From assembly GCF_016595465.1 (NCBI RefSeq), contig NZ_JAENIK010000011.1, positions 310,001-374,000 of the forward strand: a stretch of 64,000 bases of DNA, given 5' to 3'. Position 1 is the first letter of the stretch; each line of letters opens with the position of its first letter. A program made the position numbers and the translations under genes. Source of the DNA: Luteolibacter yonseiensis. Lineage in GTDB: Bacteria; Verrucomicrobiota; Verrucomicrobiia; Verrucomicrobiales; Akkermansiaceae. The notes below the pieces were generated by a model that ran no database searches, was not told where the DNA came from, and saw only the letters and a program-made list of their open reading frames with translations. This document shows, piece after piece, positions 30,778 to 39,833 of the stretch.

Positions 30778-30878
30778 GCGGCGGACCAGAGAGTAGCCGT
30801 CGGCGGGCGGGCAGACCAAGCCAGAATTCGACCGCTTTTGCTCCAAACGGAGGATGTTGGAAATCAGGGGAATCTGCC

Positions 30879-32135
30879 ATGGTTTCCGATATGTTCAGGA
30901 CGCCGATGCCGCTGATTCCATTGCTCGCAGCCCTTCCGGCATATGCCGTGGAGCCGATGAAATTTGATTTCGGCGGGAGAGGGACAACCGCCGGGTTCAC
31001 AGCGGTCACGGAGGCGGATGTTTATACTCCTGAAAAGGGTTATGGTTTCGATCCCGGCTTCGCTCCCAGGTCGGAAGACCGTGGTGGAGATCCTGTCAAA
31101 GGAGATTTCGTGACGGGCGACGGCGGATTCTATTTTTCCGTCGCTTTGCCGCCGGGGAATTATGACGTGACCGTGTTGTTGGGAGACCTTGCCGGAAAAT
31201 CCGGCACGACGGTGAAGGCCGAATCCCGGCGGCTCATGCTGGAAAATGTCGTGACCGGGGACGGCCAACAGGTGAGCCGGAAATTCACGGTGAACATCCG
31301 CCAGCCGGATTATCCGGGAGGCCGTGTCGGATTGAAGGATCGCGAAAAGGGTTACCTGCACTGGGATGAAAAGCTCACCCTCGAATTCAACGGCCCTCGT
31401 CCGTGTGTGGCGGCTTTGGACATCACGCCCGCTCCGTCGGCGACCACTGTTTATCTGCTGGGCGATTCCACGGTAACGGACCAGCCGTTCGAGCCGTGGA
31501 ATTCGTGGGGACAGATGTTCCCGCGTTTTTTCAAGGCGGGCGTCGCCATTTCCAACAACGCGGAATCCGGCGAATCACTCGGCAGCTCGCTCTCCGCCAG
31601 GCGCGTGGCGAAGGTCGTGGCGGAAATGAGGAAAGGGGATTACGTGTTCATCCAGTTCGGACACAATGATATGAAACGGAAGGAGGCCGACGCATTGCAG
31701 GTCTTCGAGGTCGGCTTGTCCAAACTGGTGAAGGAGCTCCAGACGAAGGGCGCGATTCCTGTGCTGGTGACCTCGATGGAGCGCAAGGCCGGAGTAAACA
31801 AGGATACGTTGGCGGGCTATCCGGACGCGGTGAAGCGGGTGGCGGAAAATGAAAAAGCGACGTTGATCGACCTCCACGCGATGAGCCGCGAGTTATATGT
31901 GGGTTTGGGGGAGAATCTGGACGCCGCTTTTCAAGACGGCACCCACCACAATAATTTCGGCAGTTATGAAATCGCGAGGTGTGTGGTCGAAGGAGTCAGG
32001 AAATCCAAGCTGCCGCTCGCGGCGATGCTGGCGGACGACGTGAAACCCTTCGATCCATCCAAGCCGGACTCCGCCGCCGATTTCAAATACCCCGCCAGTC
32101 CGGTAAAGAACATGACGAAGCCGGATGGGAATTGA
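30879..32135 (+). CDS. Exported SGNH/GDSL esterase, rhamnogalacturonan acetylesterase-like
   Basis: This 418-residue exported protein has a short signal peptide (to AYA, about residue 23), an N-terminal beta-sandwich domain (about 27-180) and a C-terminal SGNH hydrolase. The four blocks are visible: LLGDSTVTD with the nucleophile Ser, the Gly of block II in NNAESGES, FGHND with the Asn, and QDGTHHNNFG with the Asp and His. Proteins of this shape remove acetyl groups from pectin-type rhamnogalacturonan. The exact substrate is inferred. The start may instead be the ATG at 30891. Confidence 0.82.
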   Translation: MVSDMFRTPMPLIPLLAALPAYAVEPMKFDFGGRGTTAGFTAVTEADVYTPEKGYGFDPGFAPRSEDRGGDPVKGDFVTGDGGFYFSVALPPGNYDVTVLLGDLAGKSGTTVKAESRRLMLENVVTGDGQQVSRKFTVNIRQPDYPGGRVGLKDREKGYLHWDEKLTLEFNGPRPCVAALDITPAPSATTVYLLGDSTVTDQPFEPWNSWGQMFPRFFKAGVAISNNAESGESLGSSLSARRVAKVVAEMRKGDYVFIQFGHNDMKRKEADALQVFEVGLSKLVKELQTKGAIPVLVTSMERKAGVNKDTLAGYPDAVKRVAENEKATLIDLHAMSRELYVGLGENLDAAFQDGTHHNNFGSYEIARCVVEGVRKSKLPLAAMLADDVKPFDPSKPDSAADFKYPASPVKNMTKPDGN

Positions 32136-32199
32136 TTTCCAATTCCAGAACCCCGGCTCCGCCTGACGTGAGATTTGCGGCTGAAATCCCGCCATTCGA

Positions 32200-33324
32200 T
32201 CAATTCTCGGCCAGCCATGCGTCGATGCCGCCATCGACGTTTTTCACGTTGGTGAAACCGTTCTCCAACAGCAGTTCCACGGCCCTGGCGGAACGGCGGC
32301 CGGATTTGCAGTGGATGAGGATTTCCTGATCCTTCGGCAGGCTGTCCAACTGGCCTGGCAATGTCTGCAATGGGATGAGACGCGAGCCTTCGATGTGGGC
32401 GGTCGCGTATTCGTCCGGTTCGCGGACATCGAGGAGGATGCCTTGGAAATTGTTGTTGAGAAGGGTGCGGAGTTCGAGGGTGGTGATGGATTCCATGTGT
32501 TCTGAGGTAAAGTCGCAGGAGGCGGATGCGGTGGTTTCGGCATTGCTGACACCGGTGATTTCCGGTGAATCACCGCACAGGCGGCATTGCGGATCCCGGT
32601 TCAGCTTGATGCTGCGGAAAGTGCTGGCAAGCGAGTCGTAGCAGGTGAGTTTTCCCAATGGGACCGTGCCGATGCCGAGGATGATCTTGAGCGCTTCCAT
32701 CGCCTGGATGGAGCCGATGATGCCCGGCAGCACGCCCAGCACTCCTGCTTCCTGACAAGACGGCACGCTTCCCGCGGGCGGCATGTTTGGCAGCAGGCAG
32801 CGGTAGCAGGGGCCGCCGAGGTGTGGGGCGAAGACTCCGGCCTGTCCTTCGAAGCGGTGGATCGCTCCGTAGACCAGCGGTTTTTTCTGAAAAAAGGCGG
32901 TGTCGTTGGTGAGGAAACGGGTGGGGAAATTGTCAGATCCATCCACGATGATGTCATAGCCGGCGGCGATCTCCATCGCGTTTTCCGGCGTGAAACGGAT
33001 GGGGTGGACTTCGATTTCCACCAACGGATTCACCTCGCGCAGGCGGGCCACGGCGCTTTCGTGCTTCGGCTTCCCCACCCAGGACTCTCCGTGGAGGATC
33101 TGCCGCTGGAGGTTGGAAGCATCCACCACATCCGCATCGACGAGGCCGAGGCGTCCGACTCCCGCGGCTGCCAGATAGAGTGCGGAGGGCGAGCCGAGCG
33201 CGCCGGTGCCGATCAGCAGGACCGAAGCGTTTTTCAGTTTCATCTGTCCGGCCTCGCCGACGGCGGGGATGAGGATGTGGCGTGAGTAGCGGAGCCGTTC
33301 CGCCGATGAAAGTCCGTCTGACAT
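32200..33324 (-). CDS. moeB: MoeB/ThiF-type adenylyltransferase with C-terminal rhodanese domain
   Basis: This 374-residue protein activates the C-terminus of a ubiquitin-like sulfur carrier by adenylylation and then helps load sulfur (molybdopterin, thiamine or thiocarboxylate pathways). The ThiF domain (about 10-245) shows LLIGTGALGSPSALYLAAAG, LVDADVVDASNLQRQ and the zinc cysteines in CYRCLLP and CRLCG. The rhodanese domain (about 275-370) shows LLDVREPDEYATAHIEGS and the active-site loop HCKSGRRSA. It is a MoeZ/MOCS3-like fusion. No carrier gene is adjacent. Start at 33324 is preferred to the in-frame ATG at 33342. Confidence 0.9.
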   Translation of the reverse strand: MSDGLSSAERLRYSRHILIPAVGEAGQMKLKNASVLLIGTGALGSPSALYLAAAGVGRLGLVDADVVDASNLQRQILHGESWVGKPKHESAVARLREVNPLVEIEVHPIRFTPENAMEIAAGYDIIVDGSDNFPTRFLTNDTAFFQKKPLVYGAIHRFEGQAGVFAPHLGGPCYRCLLPNMPPAGSVPSCQEAGVLGVLPGIIGSIQAMEALKIILGIGTVPLGKLTCYDSLASTFRSIKLNRDPQCRLCGDSPEITGVSNAETTASASCDFTSEHMESITTLELRTLLNNNFQGILLDVREPDEYATAHIEGSRLIPLQTLPGQLDSLPKDQEILIHCKSGRRSARAVELLLENGFTNVKNVDGGIDAWLAEN

Positions 33325-33374
33325 GGCGGCGGAATGTGGCAAGGGAATGGCTCCCGGTCAAAGGCGGAAAACCA

Positions 33375-33403
33375 TTTTGCGGGACATGAAATTGTGATAC
33401 AAT
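33375..33403 (+). promoter_or_regulatory. Possible promoter immediately before the thioredoxin-like gene
   Basis: A -10-like TACAAT (33398-33403) lies 17 bp after a weak -35-like TTTTGC. The predicted start of transcription falls at or next to the ATG at 33410, which would give a leaderless mRNA. This is a pattern match only. Confidence 0.35.
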
Positions 33404-33409
33404 CCCGGT

Positions 33410-33985
33410 ATGTCTGAAACCCTATCATCCTTTCAACTGACCCCTGGCGCCGCCGCGCCGGATTTCTCGTTGCCCGATGCTGGTGGCAGGTCCGTCTCGC
33501 GGGCCGAGGTGGCGGGCGAGCGGGGATTGCTGGTGGTTTTCGCCTGCAACCATTGTCCCTTCGTGGTTCATCTGGCAGATTCCCTGGGGGGATTCGCCGG
33601 GGAAATCGCCGCGCTCGGAGTGAACACGGTGGCCATCAATTCAAACGACCTGGAGCGCTACCCGCAGGACGGGCCCGAGCAGATGAAAGTGTTCGCCGCC
33701 GAGCGAGGTTGGAATTTTCCCTATCTGTTGGACGAGTCACAGGAGGTCGCCCATGCCCACGGAGCGGTTTGCACCCCGGACTTTTTCCTGTTCGGGAATG
33801 ACGGCAAGCTGTTCTACGCAGGCCAATATGACGACTCACGCCCCCGCAGCGGACAGGTACCTCACGGCGGAGATCTCCGGGAAGCGGTGAGACGAATGCT
33901 CGGGGGGGAGGAGCCGTTGGCCCGTCCGTATCCCAGCAGCGGCTGTAACATCAAGTGGAAGCCGGGGAACGAGCCGAAGAGCTAG
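33410..33985 (+). CDS. Thioredoxin-like/AhpC-TSA family protein
   Basis: This is a 191-residue cytoplasmic redox protein with a peroxiredoxin-like thioredoxin fold. It has APDFSLPDAGG near the start, the active-site CNHCPFV (CxxC), the cis-Pro region VCTPDFFLFG, GQYDDSRPRSG and the family ending PSSGCNIKWKPG. These mark a widespread family of uncharacterised thioredoxin-like proteins. It is divergent from moeB, with 85 bp between. Confidence 0.87.
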   Translation: MSETLSSFQLTPGAAAPDFSLPDAGGRSVSRAEVAGERGLLVVFACNHCPFVVHLADSLGGFAGEIAALGVNTVAINSNDLERYPQDGPEQMKVFAAERGWNFPYLLDESQEVAHAHGAVCTPDFFLFGNDGKLFYAGQYDDSRPRSGQVPHGGDLREAVRRMLGGEEPLARPYPSSGCNIKWKPGNEPKS

Positions 33986-33999
33986 AAAGGTTACAGATT

Positions 34000-35703
34000 T
34001 TGGTTTATCAGATCGGTGCCGCCAAGGCTGACATCACCGCGTTCCGGAAGGGCGTGGGAATGATGGGCTATGGAATGTTCCATCAATATGTGGAGGGTGT
34101 GGAAACGCCGCTCTCCGCCCGTGCGGTGGTGATAAAGGCGGGTGACCGCAAACTGGCGTTGGTAAATGCCGAGATCTGGTCGATCACGCTGGCGGTCAGA
34201 TCCGCCGTGATGGAGAGGATCGCCCATCTCGGCTTCGATGAGGAGTCGGTCATGCTTACCGCACAGCACACCCACAGCGGACCGGGCGGGTATTCTCACT
34301 ACGCATTGTATAACATGTCGGTTCCCGGCTTTGTCCCGGAGGTGTTTGAGGGCATTGTGAAGGGGATCGTGGATGCGATCGCGCAAGCGGACGGGCAGGC
34401 GCACCCGGGAACGATACGGCATGCGCGGGGAGAATTTCCGCCTGACGTGGAGGTCGCCTTCAACCGGTCATTGGAGGCCTACAACAGGAATGTCGAGGTG
34501 GTGGAATCGGGAGGCGGGAATGAGAACATGGCGATCGACCGCAGCATGTTGCTTTTCCGGTTCGATGCGCTGGATGGCGCGCCGCTCGCGACATGGAATT
34601 TTTTCGGGGTGCACACCACGAGTCTCAGCAATGACAACCACCGCATCAGCCCGGACAACAAGGGTTATGCGGCGGAGCTGATGGAGAGGGGCGGCGGTAT
34701 TGCTGTTTTCGCCCAACGCAAGGCGGGGGACGTCACACCGAACCATGTTTTCGATCATAAGAAGAAATGGACGCGTGGGAAATACGAGGATGACTTCGAA
34801 AGCGCGCGGGACAACGGCAGGATGCAATACGAACAGGCGGTTGAATTGTTCGCCAACGCGGCTGGAAAGGAAGCGATGCGCGTGGAAATCGACCCGATGT
34901 TGTCCTGGATGGATTTCAGCCGGGCGGCCGTTCATCCCGCCTTTTCGCATGGTGAGAAAAATGCGGGAACGGGGCTGGCCTGTCACGGGGTGGCGTTCGC
35001 CCGGGGCACCCGGGAGGGGCCGGGAATGCCGATGTTCCTCGCTGGCATCGCCACGGCGCTCAGCCGGGGCCTGAAGGCATGGGAACTGTTTTCCAGTCGA
35101 TGGAGATCCGCGGAGGCGGGGGAAAAGATCCGGCTGAAATATGAGGCGCAGGGAGCGAAGTCCATCTTGTTCGAGGCGGGAGAGAGACGCATCCTGGGTA
35201 TCAGAAACATATCGCTGCTGCCATTGCCCGGCGCGGCGGATGGTGCTCTGGCCGCGTTCAAGAAGTTTTACAAAAACGGCAGTCTCGCGGACAAGCCATG
35301 GATCCCCCAGGTGCTGCCATTGCAGTTGGTCATCTTTGGCGACCACGCATTCGCAGGAGTTCCGGGAGAGGTGACAACCATCGCCGGACAGCGTATCGAG
35401 AAAACCTTGTTGGATATCTTGTCCGCCAGAGGTGTGACGGAGGTGGTGGTGGCGAGCTATTGCAATGGTTACTGCGGGTATATCTCCACCTTTGAGGAAT
35501 ACGGAGAGCAGGCCTATGAAGGCGGGCACACGGTCTTCGGAAAACACACGTTGGGCGCGGTGTTGACGCGGTTCAGCCAAATGGCTCTGGAAATGCTGAA
35601 GCCTGCGGGCATGCGCTCGGAATCGAGTGATGGCGTCGCGCCGGAATTCAGCGACGAAGAGCTGGCATCAAGATCATTTGACGCGAAGGTCCGTGGAGGG
35701 TGA
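34000..35703 (+). CDS. Neutral/alkaline ceramidase-like protein
   Basis: This 567-residue protein resembles the N-terminal domain of neutral ceramidases. It opens with IGAAKADITAFRKG and MGYGMFHQY, and has the zinc-binding AQHTHSGPGGYSHY, TWNFFGVHTTS with a further His, and VIFGDHAFAGVPGEVTT. Ceramidases cut the amide bond of ceramide; many bacterial relatives have no known substrate. I see no signal peptide. The start is uncertain: TTG at 34000 lies after AAAGG and just before the conserved part, while GTG at 33955 overlaps the previous gene by 31 bp. The C-terminal domain of classical ceramidases seems shortened. Confidence 0.72.
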   Translation: MVYQIGAAKADITAFRKGVGMMGYGMFHQYVEGVETPLSARAVVIKAGDRKLALVNAEIWSITLAVRSAVMERIAHLGFDEESVMLTAQHTHSGPGGYSHYALYNMSVPGFVPEVFEGIVKGIVDAIAQADGQAHPGTIRHARGEFPPDVEVAFNRSLEAYNRNVEVVESGGGNENMAIDRSMLLFRFDALDGAPLATWNFFGVHTTSLSNDNHRISPDNKGYAAELMERGGGIAVFAQRKAGDVTPNHVFDHKKKWTRGKYEDDFESARDNGRMQYEQAVELFANAAGKEAMRVEIDPMLSWMDFSRAAVHPAFSHGEKNAGTGLACHGVAFARGTREGPGMPMFLAGIATALSRGLKAWELFSSRWRSAEAGEKIRLKYEAQGAKSILFEAGERRILGIRNISLLPLPGAADGALAAFKKFYKNGSLADKPWIPQVLPLQLVIFGDHAFAGVPGEVTTIAGQRIEKTLLDILSARGVTEVVVASYCNGYCGYISTFEEYGEQAYEGGHTVFGKHTLGAVLTRFSQMALEMLKPAGMRSESSDGVAPEFSDEELASRSFDAKVRGG

Positions 35704-35709
35704 GGGGAT

Positions 35710-36786
35710 CTATTGGTTGGACGGAACGTTCTCCATGCGCGTGTGCTGCCAGACGCGTCCGTTTTCCCACCGGACCTTGTAGCCGGGAAAGTCAGGCAGC
35801 TCTTCCGCTGCGTCGGTGCTGATCCACTGCGCCCCGCTGTCCACGGCTTTCTTGAAACGGCTGGCATCCTTCGTTCTGGGTTCCTTCAGTTCCGCATCGG
35901 CCCGCGTGCGCACCATGAATCCCGCCGCCACGAGTTTTCGGATCTCTTCGAAACCACCGACAGGATCATTCCGCTTCATCCACGCGGCGGCGGGATGTTC
36001 CGGAGGAACACTGACCAGCAGAAGGCGGCCTTGAAGGTCCTTGTTCGGACTGAGCGCCAGATAGCGGTCGCGGATGGCTCCTTCGTTATCCAGGCAGAAA
36101 ATCAATTTCCCCGCGGCCTCGGACAACTTCGGCCAGCCCCGGGTGGTGATGGCTTCACGCAGGGTGGGAGTGTCTCCCCTGAGCCGGTCCGGCGTGAGGA
36201 TCATCTTCTCCGGCACCTCCGCGAGGATCTCTTCTTCAAGGGCCTTGAGCTGCGCATCATCGAAGGGATGCGGACGGATTCTGGGAGAAAAGGATTGCTC
36301 CTTGAGTTCCAGCAGCACCATCAGCGGCTCGTGTTTCGGATTGGCCGAGGACCATGTGACCATCTCCCGGAGCGCCTTGCGCAAGGTGGGAACGGTCGTG
36401 CGGAAATCGAAGTCCGGGCTGTGCAGGATTTTCAATCCCGGTTCCTTCCATGCGGGATCGGGATTCTTCTCCCCCTCGGAAACCAGTCTCGCGCCGAGGG
36501 GATCCGAGTAAAGCCCGCCCTTGGGGTCCGCGAAAAGGTCGAGTTCGATCTGGCGGACCCCGAGCTTTCCGAACTGCTCCTGAAGGGGGCGCTGCGTGAC
36601 GTTGATGGCGTCACCCTCACCCTTGGCGAAACTTTCGATCAGCTTGTGAACTTTCGGAGAGGGCGCGATATGATAGGAATTGTGTGTGCCGATGAACTGG
36701 ATCCGGTTCATCGGCGGATCTTCCTCCGCGTGCGCCACGGCGGTGATGGCGAAAAGAGCGGCAGTGGCGAACCAGGTTTTTTTCAT
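35710..36786 (-). CDS. Exported Ca-dependent phosphatidylinositol phospholipase C-like protein
   Basis: This 358-residue protein has a signal peptide (MKKTWFATAALFAITAVAHA) and a TIM-barrel like that of PI-PLC C1 proteins. Visible are IQFIGTHNSYHIAP with the first catalytic His, RQIELDLFADPKGG, KILHSPDFDFRTTVPTL with the second His and VLLELKEQS. It would cut phosphodiester bonds in phospholipids outside the cytoplasm. It is convergent with the ceramidase-like gene (6 bp between stops). ATG at 36786 begins the signal peptide. Confidence 0.83.
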   Translation of the reverse strand: MKKTWFATAALFAITAVAHAEEDPPMNRIQFIGTHNSYHIAPSPKVHKLIESFAKGEGDAINVTQRPLQEQFGKLGVRQIELDLFADPKGGLYSDPLGARLVSEGEKNPDPAWKEPGLKILHSPDFDFRTTVPTLRKALREMVTWSSANPKHEPLMVLLELKEQSFSPRIRPHPFDDAQLKALEEEILAEVPEKMILTPDRLRGDTPTLREAITTRGWPKLSEAAGKLIFCLDNEGAIRDRYLALSPNKDLQGRLLLVSVPPEHPAAAWMKRNDPVGGFEEIRKLVAAGFMVRTRADAELKEPRTKDASRFKKAVDSGAQWISTDAAEELPDFPGYKVRWENGRVWQHTRMENVPSNQ

Positions 36787-36878
36787 GATCTGGACGGAGG
36801 ATCGCGGATCAGGGTTCCAATGCAAGACCGCGTGTCCGCATTGCGTAATCCGCGGGAAGGTGTTGTCATTCCAGGGAT

Positions 36879-37358
36879 ATGAGAAAAGTGGACAGACTGT
36901 TGGATGAGTATGGTGAGAGCCATCGGAATCCCCTCAATGAAACCATCCATTGGGTGTGCGTGCCTGCGATTTTTTTCAGCATCATCGGCGTCATCGCCTG
37001 CGTTCCGGCAGGGCCGATGGCGGGGCTCGAGCCATGGCTCGGAAATCAGGCGAACTGGGCCTTTCCTGTCCTGCTGGTGCTCGGGATCTATTACGTGATC
37101 CTCTCACCCCGTCTGGCGGTCGGGATGGTTTTGTTCTCCGCCGCCTGCCTCGTGGGCGCGGGCCTCCTCGCCAGCCGCCTGCCGGTGCCGTTGTGGGGAG
37201 TCTGCCTCGGGATTTTCGCGGTGGCATGGGTGTTCCAATTCCTCGGCCACCGGGTGGAGGGGAAAAAGCCATCCTTCCTCAAGGACGTGCAGTTTCTCCT
37301 GATCGGTCCCGCCTGGTTGCTCCATCATCTTTATAAAAAGATCGGACTCCGGTATTGA
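36879..37358 (+). CDS. DUF962/Mpo1-like membrane protein
   Basis: This 159-residue membrane protein shows the family landmarks LLDEYGESHRNPLNETIHWV, four membrane helices and GHRVEGKKPSFLKDVQFLLI with the conserved His residues. The yeast relative Mpo1 is an iron-dependent dioxygenase in fatty acid alpha-oxidation of phytosphingosine. That function is only suggestive for bacteria. The gene stands before a fatty acid synthesis-like pair. Confidence 0.85.
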   Translation: MRKVDRLLDEYGESHRNPLNETIHWVCVPAIFFSIIGVIACVPAGPMAGLEPWLGNQANWAFPVLLVLGIYYVILSPRLAVGMVLFSAACLVGAGLLASRLPVPLWGVCLGIFAVAWVFQFLGHRVEGKKPSFLKDVQFLLIGPAWLLHHLYKKIGLRY

Positions 37359-37395
37359 AATTGACCCCCGTTGACATGGCGGCGATGTTCCCGCC

Positions 37396-38121
37396 GTGCG
37401 TTCGATTTTGATTACCGGGGGAAATGGCGGGCTCGGCCTCGCGATTGCCCGCTGTTTTCTCGCCCAGGATTCCGAAACCCGTGTGTGGTTGGGAGTCCGG
37501 TCCAACCGTGCCCGGGCGGAAGAACTGGCCGCGGAGTTTTCCGGGCGCTGCCTGCCGGTCGATCTGGAGGTGACCAGCGCCGAAGCCTGGCAATCCGCGG
37601 TTGGGAAGATTTTGGAAACCGACGGCCGCGTGGACGTGCTGGTGAACAATGCGGGGATGCACCGCGACCACCTGCTGGCAACGATGCCGGACGAAGCCTG
37701 GCACTCCGTGATCTCCGCGAATCTGGATGCCGTTTTCCTCGGCTGTCGCGCGGTGATCCCGACCATGATGCGGCAGCGCTTCGGGCGCATTGTCAACATC
37801 TCCTCGCTCAGCGCCGTGCTTCCTCCCCTCGGGCAGACGAACTACGCCGCCGCGAAGGCGGGTGTGGTCGCGCTCAGCCAGACACTGGCCAAGGAAACCG
37901 CGCGCTCCGGCATCACCGTGAACTCCGTCCTGCCCGGCTACATCGATACGGAAGCCCTCGGTGGCATGGACGCGGAAGCGCGGAAAAACGCCCAGCGCGG
38001 CATTCCCATGCGGCGCTTCGGCAGGCCGGAGGAAGTCGCCGCGGCGGTGTGTTTCCTGGCGGGAAAAGACGCCGGTTACATTACCGGAGCCGCGTTGAAA
38101 ATCGACGGAGGAATCTTTTAA
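37396..38121 (+). CDS. fabG: 3-oxoacyl-[ACP] reductase-like short-chain dehydrogenase
   Basis: The 241-residue SDR has the cofactor motif ITGGNGGLGLAIA, the VLVNNAGMHRD motif, the catalytic Ser, Tyr and Lys in NISSLSAVLPPLGQTNYAAAKAG, and the FabG-type ending GYITGAALKIDGGI. It should reduce 3-oxoacyl-ACP with NADPH. The start GTG at 37396 begins the Rossmann strand. An ACP gene follows after 10 bp, so an acyl-ACP substrate is likely, but this may be a special rather than the main FabG. Confidence 0.87.
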   Translation: MRSILITGGNGGLGLAIARCFLAQDSETRVWLGVRSNRARAEELAAEFSGRCLPVDLEVTSAEAWQSAVGKILETDGRVDVLVNNAGMHRDHLLATMPDEAWHSVISANLDAVFLGCRAVIPTMMRQRFGRIVNISSLSAVLPPLGQTNYAAAKAGVVALSQTLAKETARSGITVNSVLPGYIDTEALGGMDAEARKNAQRGIPMRRFGRPEEVAAAVCFLAGKDAGYITGAALKIDGGIF

Positions 38122-38131
38122 TCAAAACAAC

Positions 38132-38389
38132 ATGCAAGGCGCAGAATTACGACAGAAGATCAAGGAAGTGATGGTCGAGGAACTCATGCTCGAACAGGAC
38201 CCCGCGGACATCGGCGATACGGTCCCCATCTTCGGCGGTGGCGGATTGGGGCTGGATTCGGTGGACGCGCTGCAGCTCGTCGTGGGCCTGGAGAAGCACT
38301 TCGGTCTGAAAATCGGCAATTCGGACGCCGCGAAAGGCATCTTGGAAAACGTCGAAACCATTGCTCTGGAGATCGAGAAATCCGCGTAA
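38132..38389 (+). CDS. Acyl carrier protein-like protein
   Basis: The 85-residue protein has the phosphopantetheine attachment motif GLDSVDALQLV and the acidic helices of ACPs. The loop FGGGGLGLDSVD before the Ser is longer and more Gly-rich than in the housekeeping AcpP, which suggests a specialised carrier. It sits between fabG and the flippase-like gene. Confidence 0.88.
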   Translation: MQGAELRQKIKEVMVEELMLEQDPADIGDTVPIFGGGGLGLDSVDALQLVVGLEKHFGLKIGNSDAAKGILENVETIALEIEKSA

Positions 38390-38412
38390 CGGACCGGATT
38401 TTTCATGTGGAA

Positions 38413-39408
38413 ATGAAGGCGTTTTTGATTTTCCTCTTCAAGCTGGCGTTGACCGGTTTGTGCCTGTGGTGGGCCTTTTCCCAAATCAACATCGACGGCT
38501 CCATTTTCACGAAGCCGGGTGCGGTCGACTACCGCTGGCTCGCCGGAGGCGCCGCTCTCGCGGGCCTCTCGCTCACCCTGCATGCCACGAGATGGTGGTT
38601 TTTCCTTCGGGGGCAGTCCCTGCCTGTCAGTCTGGGGAGGGCTGTGGAACTGACGATGATCGACAGTCTGTTCAGCCTCGCATCCGTCAGCGGTATCGGC
38701 GGGGATGCCGCGCGCATCATCCTGCTGATGCGGGATCACCCGGGAAAAAAGCTCATCATCGCCACCGCCGTGATGGCGGATCATCTCGCGGGCCTCGTTT
38801 CCATCGCGCTGCTGTTCTTCATCATCTCGGTGACCCGGTTCGAGGCACTGGCGGACCAGAGCGTGCTGGGCCGGGGCGTGATTCATTTTTCGTGGTTCTA
38901 CATGGGAGGCGGACTGGCGCTGGTGCTGCTGACCTTCATCTGCGCCTCGCCACCGGTGCACCGGCGCATTCATGAGAATGACCGGTTCGGACGCTGGCCG
39001 GTGCTCAAGCAATTCCCGGAGCTTTACGACGTGTATCGGAAAAACTGGCGCTACGCCGTCTGCGGCCTCGCGGTTTCATTCCTCATGCTCGGTGCCTATT
39101 TCTCGTCCTACTACTGCGGCATGCGCGCCGTGGGCGGGAAGGCGGAATACGGCGCGGTGATGTCCGCGATGCCGGTCATCGATTCGGTCAGCGGCATGCC
39201 CATCTCCGTCGCAGGAGTGGGGGTGAGGGAGAAATTGTTCGAGGTGCTGATGAATGATCTCGCCGGTGTGCCAGCGGAGACGGCCATCGCGGCCTCGCTC
39301 GCCGGTTTCGCATGCAACGTGTTATGGGCTCTGCTGGGCGCGTTGTTTTTCCTGAAAAAACGGGACCGCATCAGCGCGGCGGATCTGGAGGATGGCAAGG
39401 TGGATTGA
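38413..39408 (+). CDS. Lysylphosphatidylglycerol synthase TM region/UPF0104 membrane protein
   Basis: This is a polytopic membrane protein of 331 residues with about eight helices. It resembles the flippase domain of MprF and the YbhN family: HATRWWFFLRGQSLPVS, SVSGIGGDAARIILL, DSVSGMPISVAGVGVRE. No synthase domain is attached. Together with fabG and ACP it may belong to a lipid-making or lipid-transporting module. ATG at 38413 is chosen; an in-frame GTG lies two codons upstream. Confidence 0.83.
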   Translation: MKAFLIFLFKLALTGLCLWWAFSQINIDGSIFTKPGAVDYRWLAGGAALAGLSLTLHATRWWFFLRGQSLPVSLGRAVELTMIDSLFSLASVSGIGGDAARIILLMRDHPGKKLIIATAVMADHLAGLVSIALLFFIISVTRFEALADQSVLGRGVIHFSWFYMGGGLALVLLTFICASPPVHRRIHENDRFGRWPVLKQFPELYDVYRKNWRYAVCGLAVSFLMLGAYFSSYYCGMRAVGGKAEYGAVMSAMPVIDSVSGMPISVAGVGVREKLFEVLMNDLAGVPAETAIAASLAGFACNVLWALLGALFFLKKRDRISAADLEDGKVD

Positions 39409-39488
39409 TTTGCCGCGGAAACTCCGAACTTGCCTCCTCGTGTTTCATCCGGCATCCTGCAAGGTGAATTCAACCCTGATCCCACGTT

Positions 39489-39818
39489 ATGAAAGAACTG
39501 CTGGACGCATGGAAACAGGTGGATCGCAACAAGGTCGCGGCCTTGCTCAGCGTGATCCCCGGACTTGGACATCTCTATAAACACCACTACATGGCGGGCG
39601 CCGGCATCCTGACCGCCGGTAATGCGATCATGGTCTTCGTCGCGTTATGGCTGGGTATCGCGACCCTCGGCCTGGCGTTGATCGTCGTTCCGGCGGTGTG
39701 GTTCGCCATGATCGCCTGTTCGGCCTATTTCGCCACGGACGAACATGGAAACCACCCCTGGCTCCACGTTTGGGAATACCGTGGTGCGGGACTGAAGATG
39801 TTTTCACGAAAAGCGTGA
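39489..39818 (+). CDS. Small membrane protein of unknown function
   Basis: This 109-residue protein has a short cytoplasmic start and two to three membrane helices, with AALLSVIPGLGHLYKHHYMA reminiscent of TM2-type proteins. No function is known. It ends 15 bp before the convergent lipoprotein gene. Confidence 0.65.
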   Translation: MKELLDAWKQVDRNKVAALLSVIPGLGHLYKHHYMAGAGILTAGNAIMVFVALWLGIATLGLALIVVPAVWFAMIACSAYFATDEHGNHPWLHVWEYRGAGLKMFSRKA

Positions 39819-39833
39819 CGGCTCCGGCGCCGG

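Noticed and set aside
29281..30915. 544-codon open frame on the plus strand
   Set aside because: It is the shadow of jetA, which fits a complete Wadjet operon.
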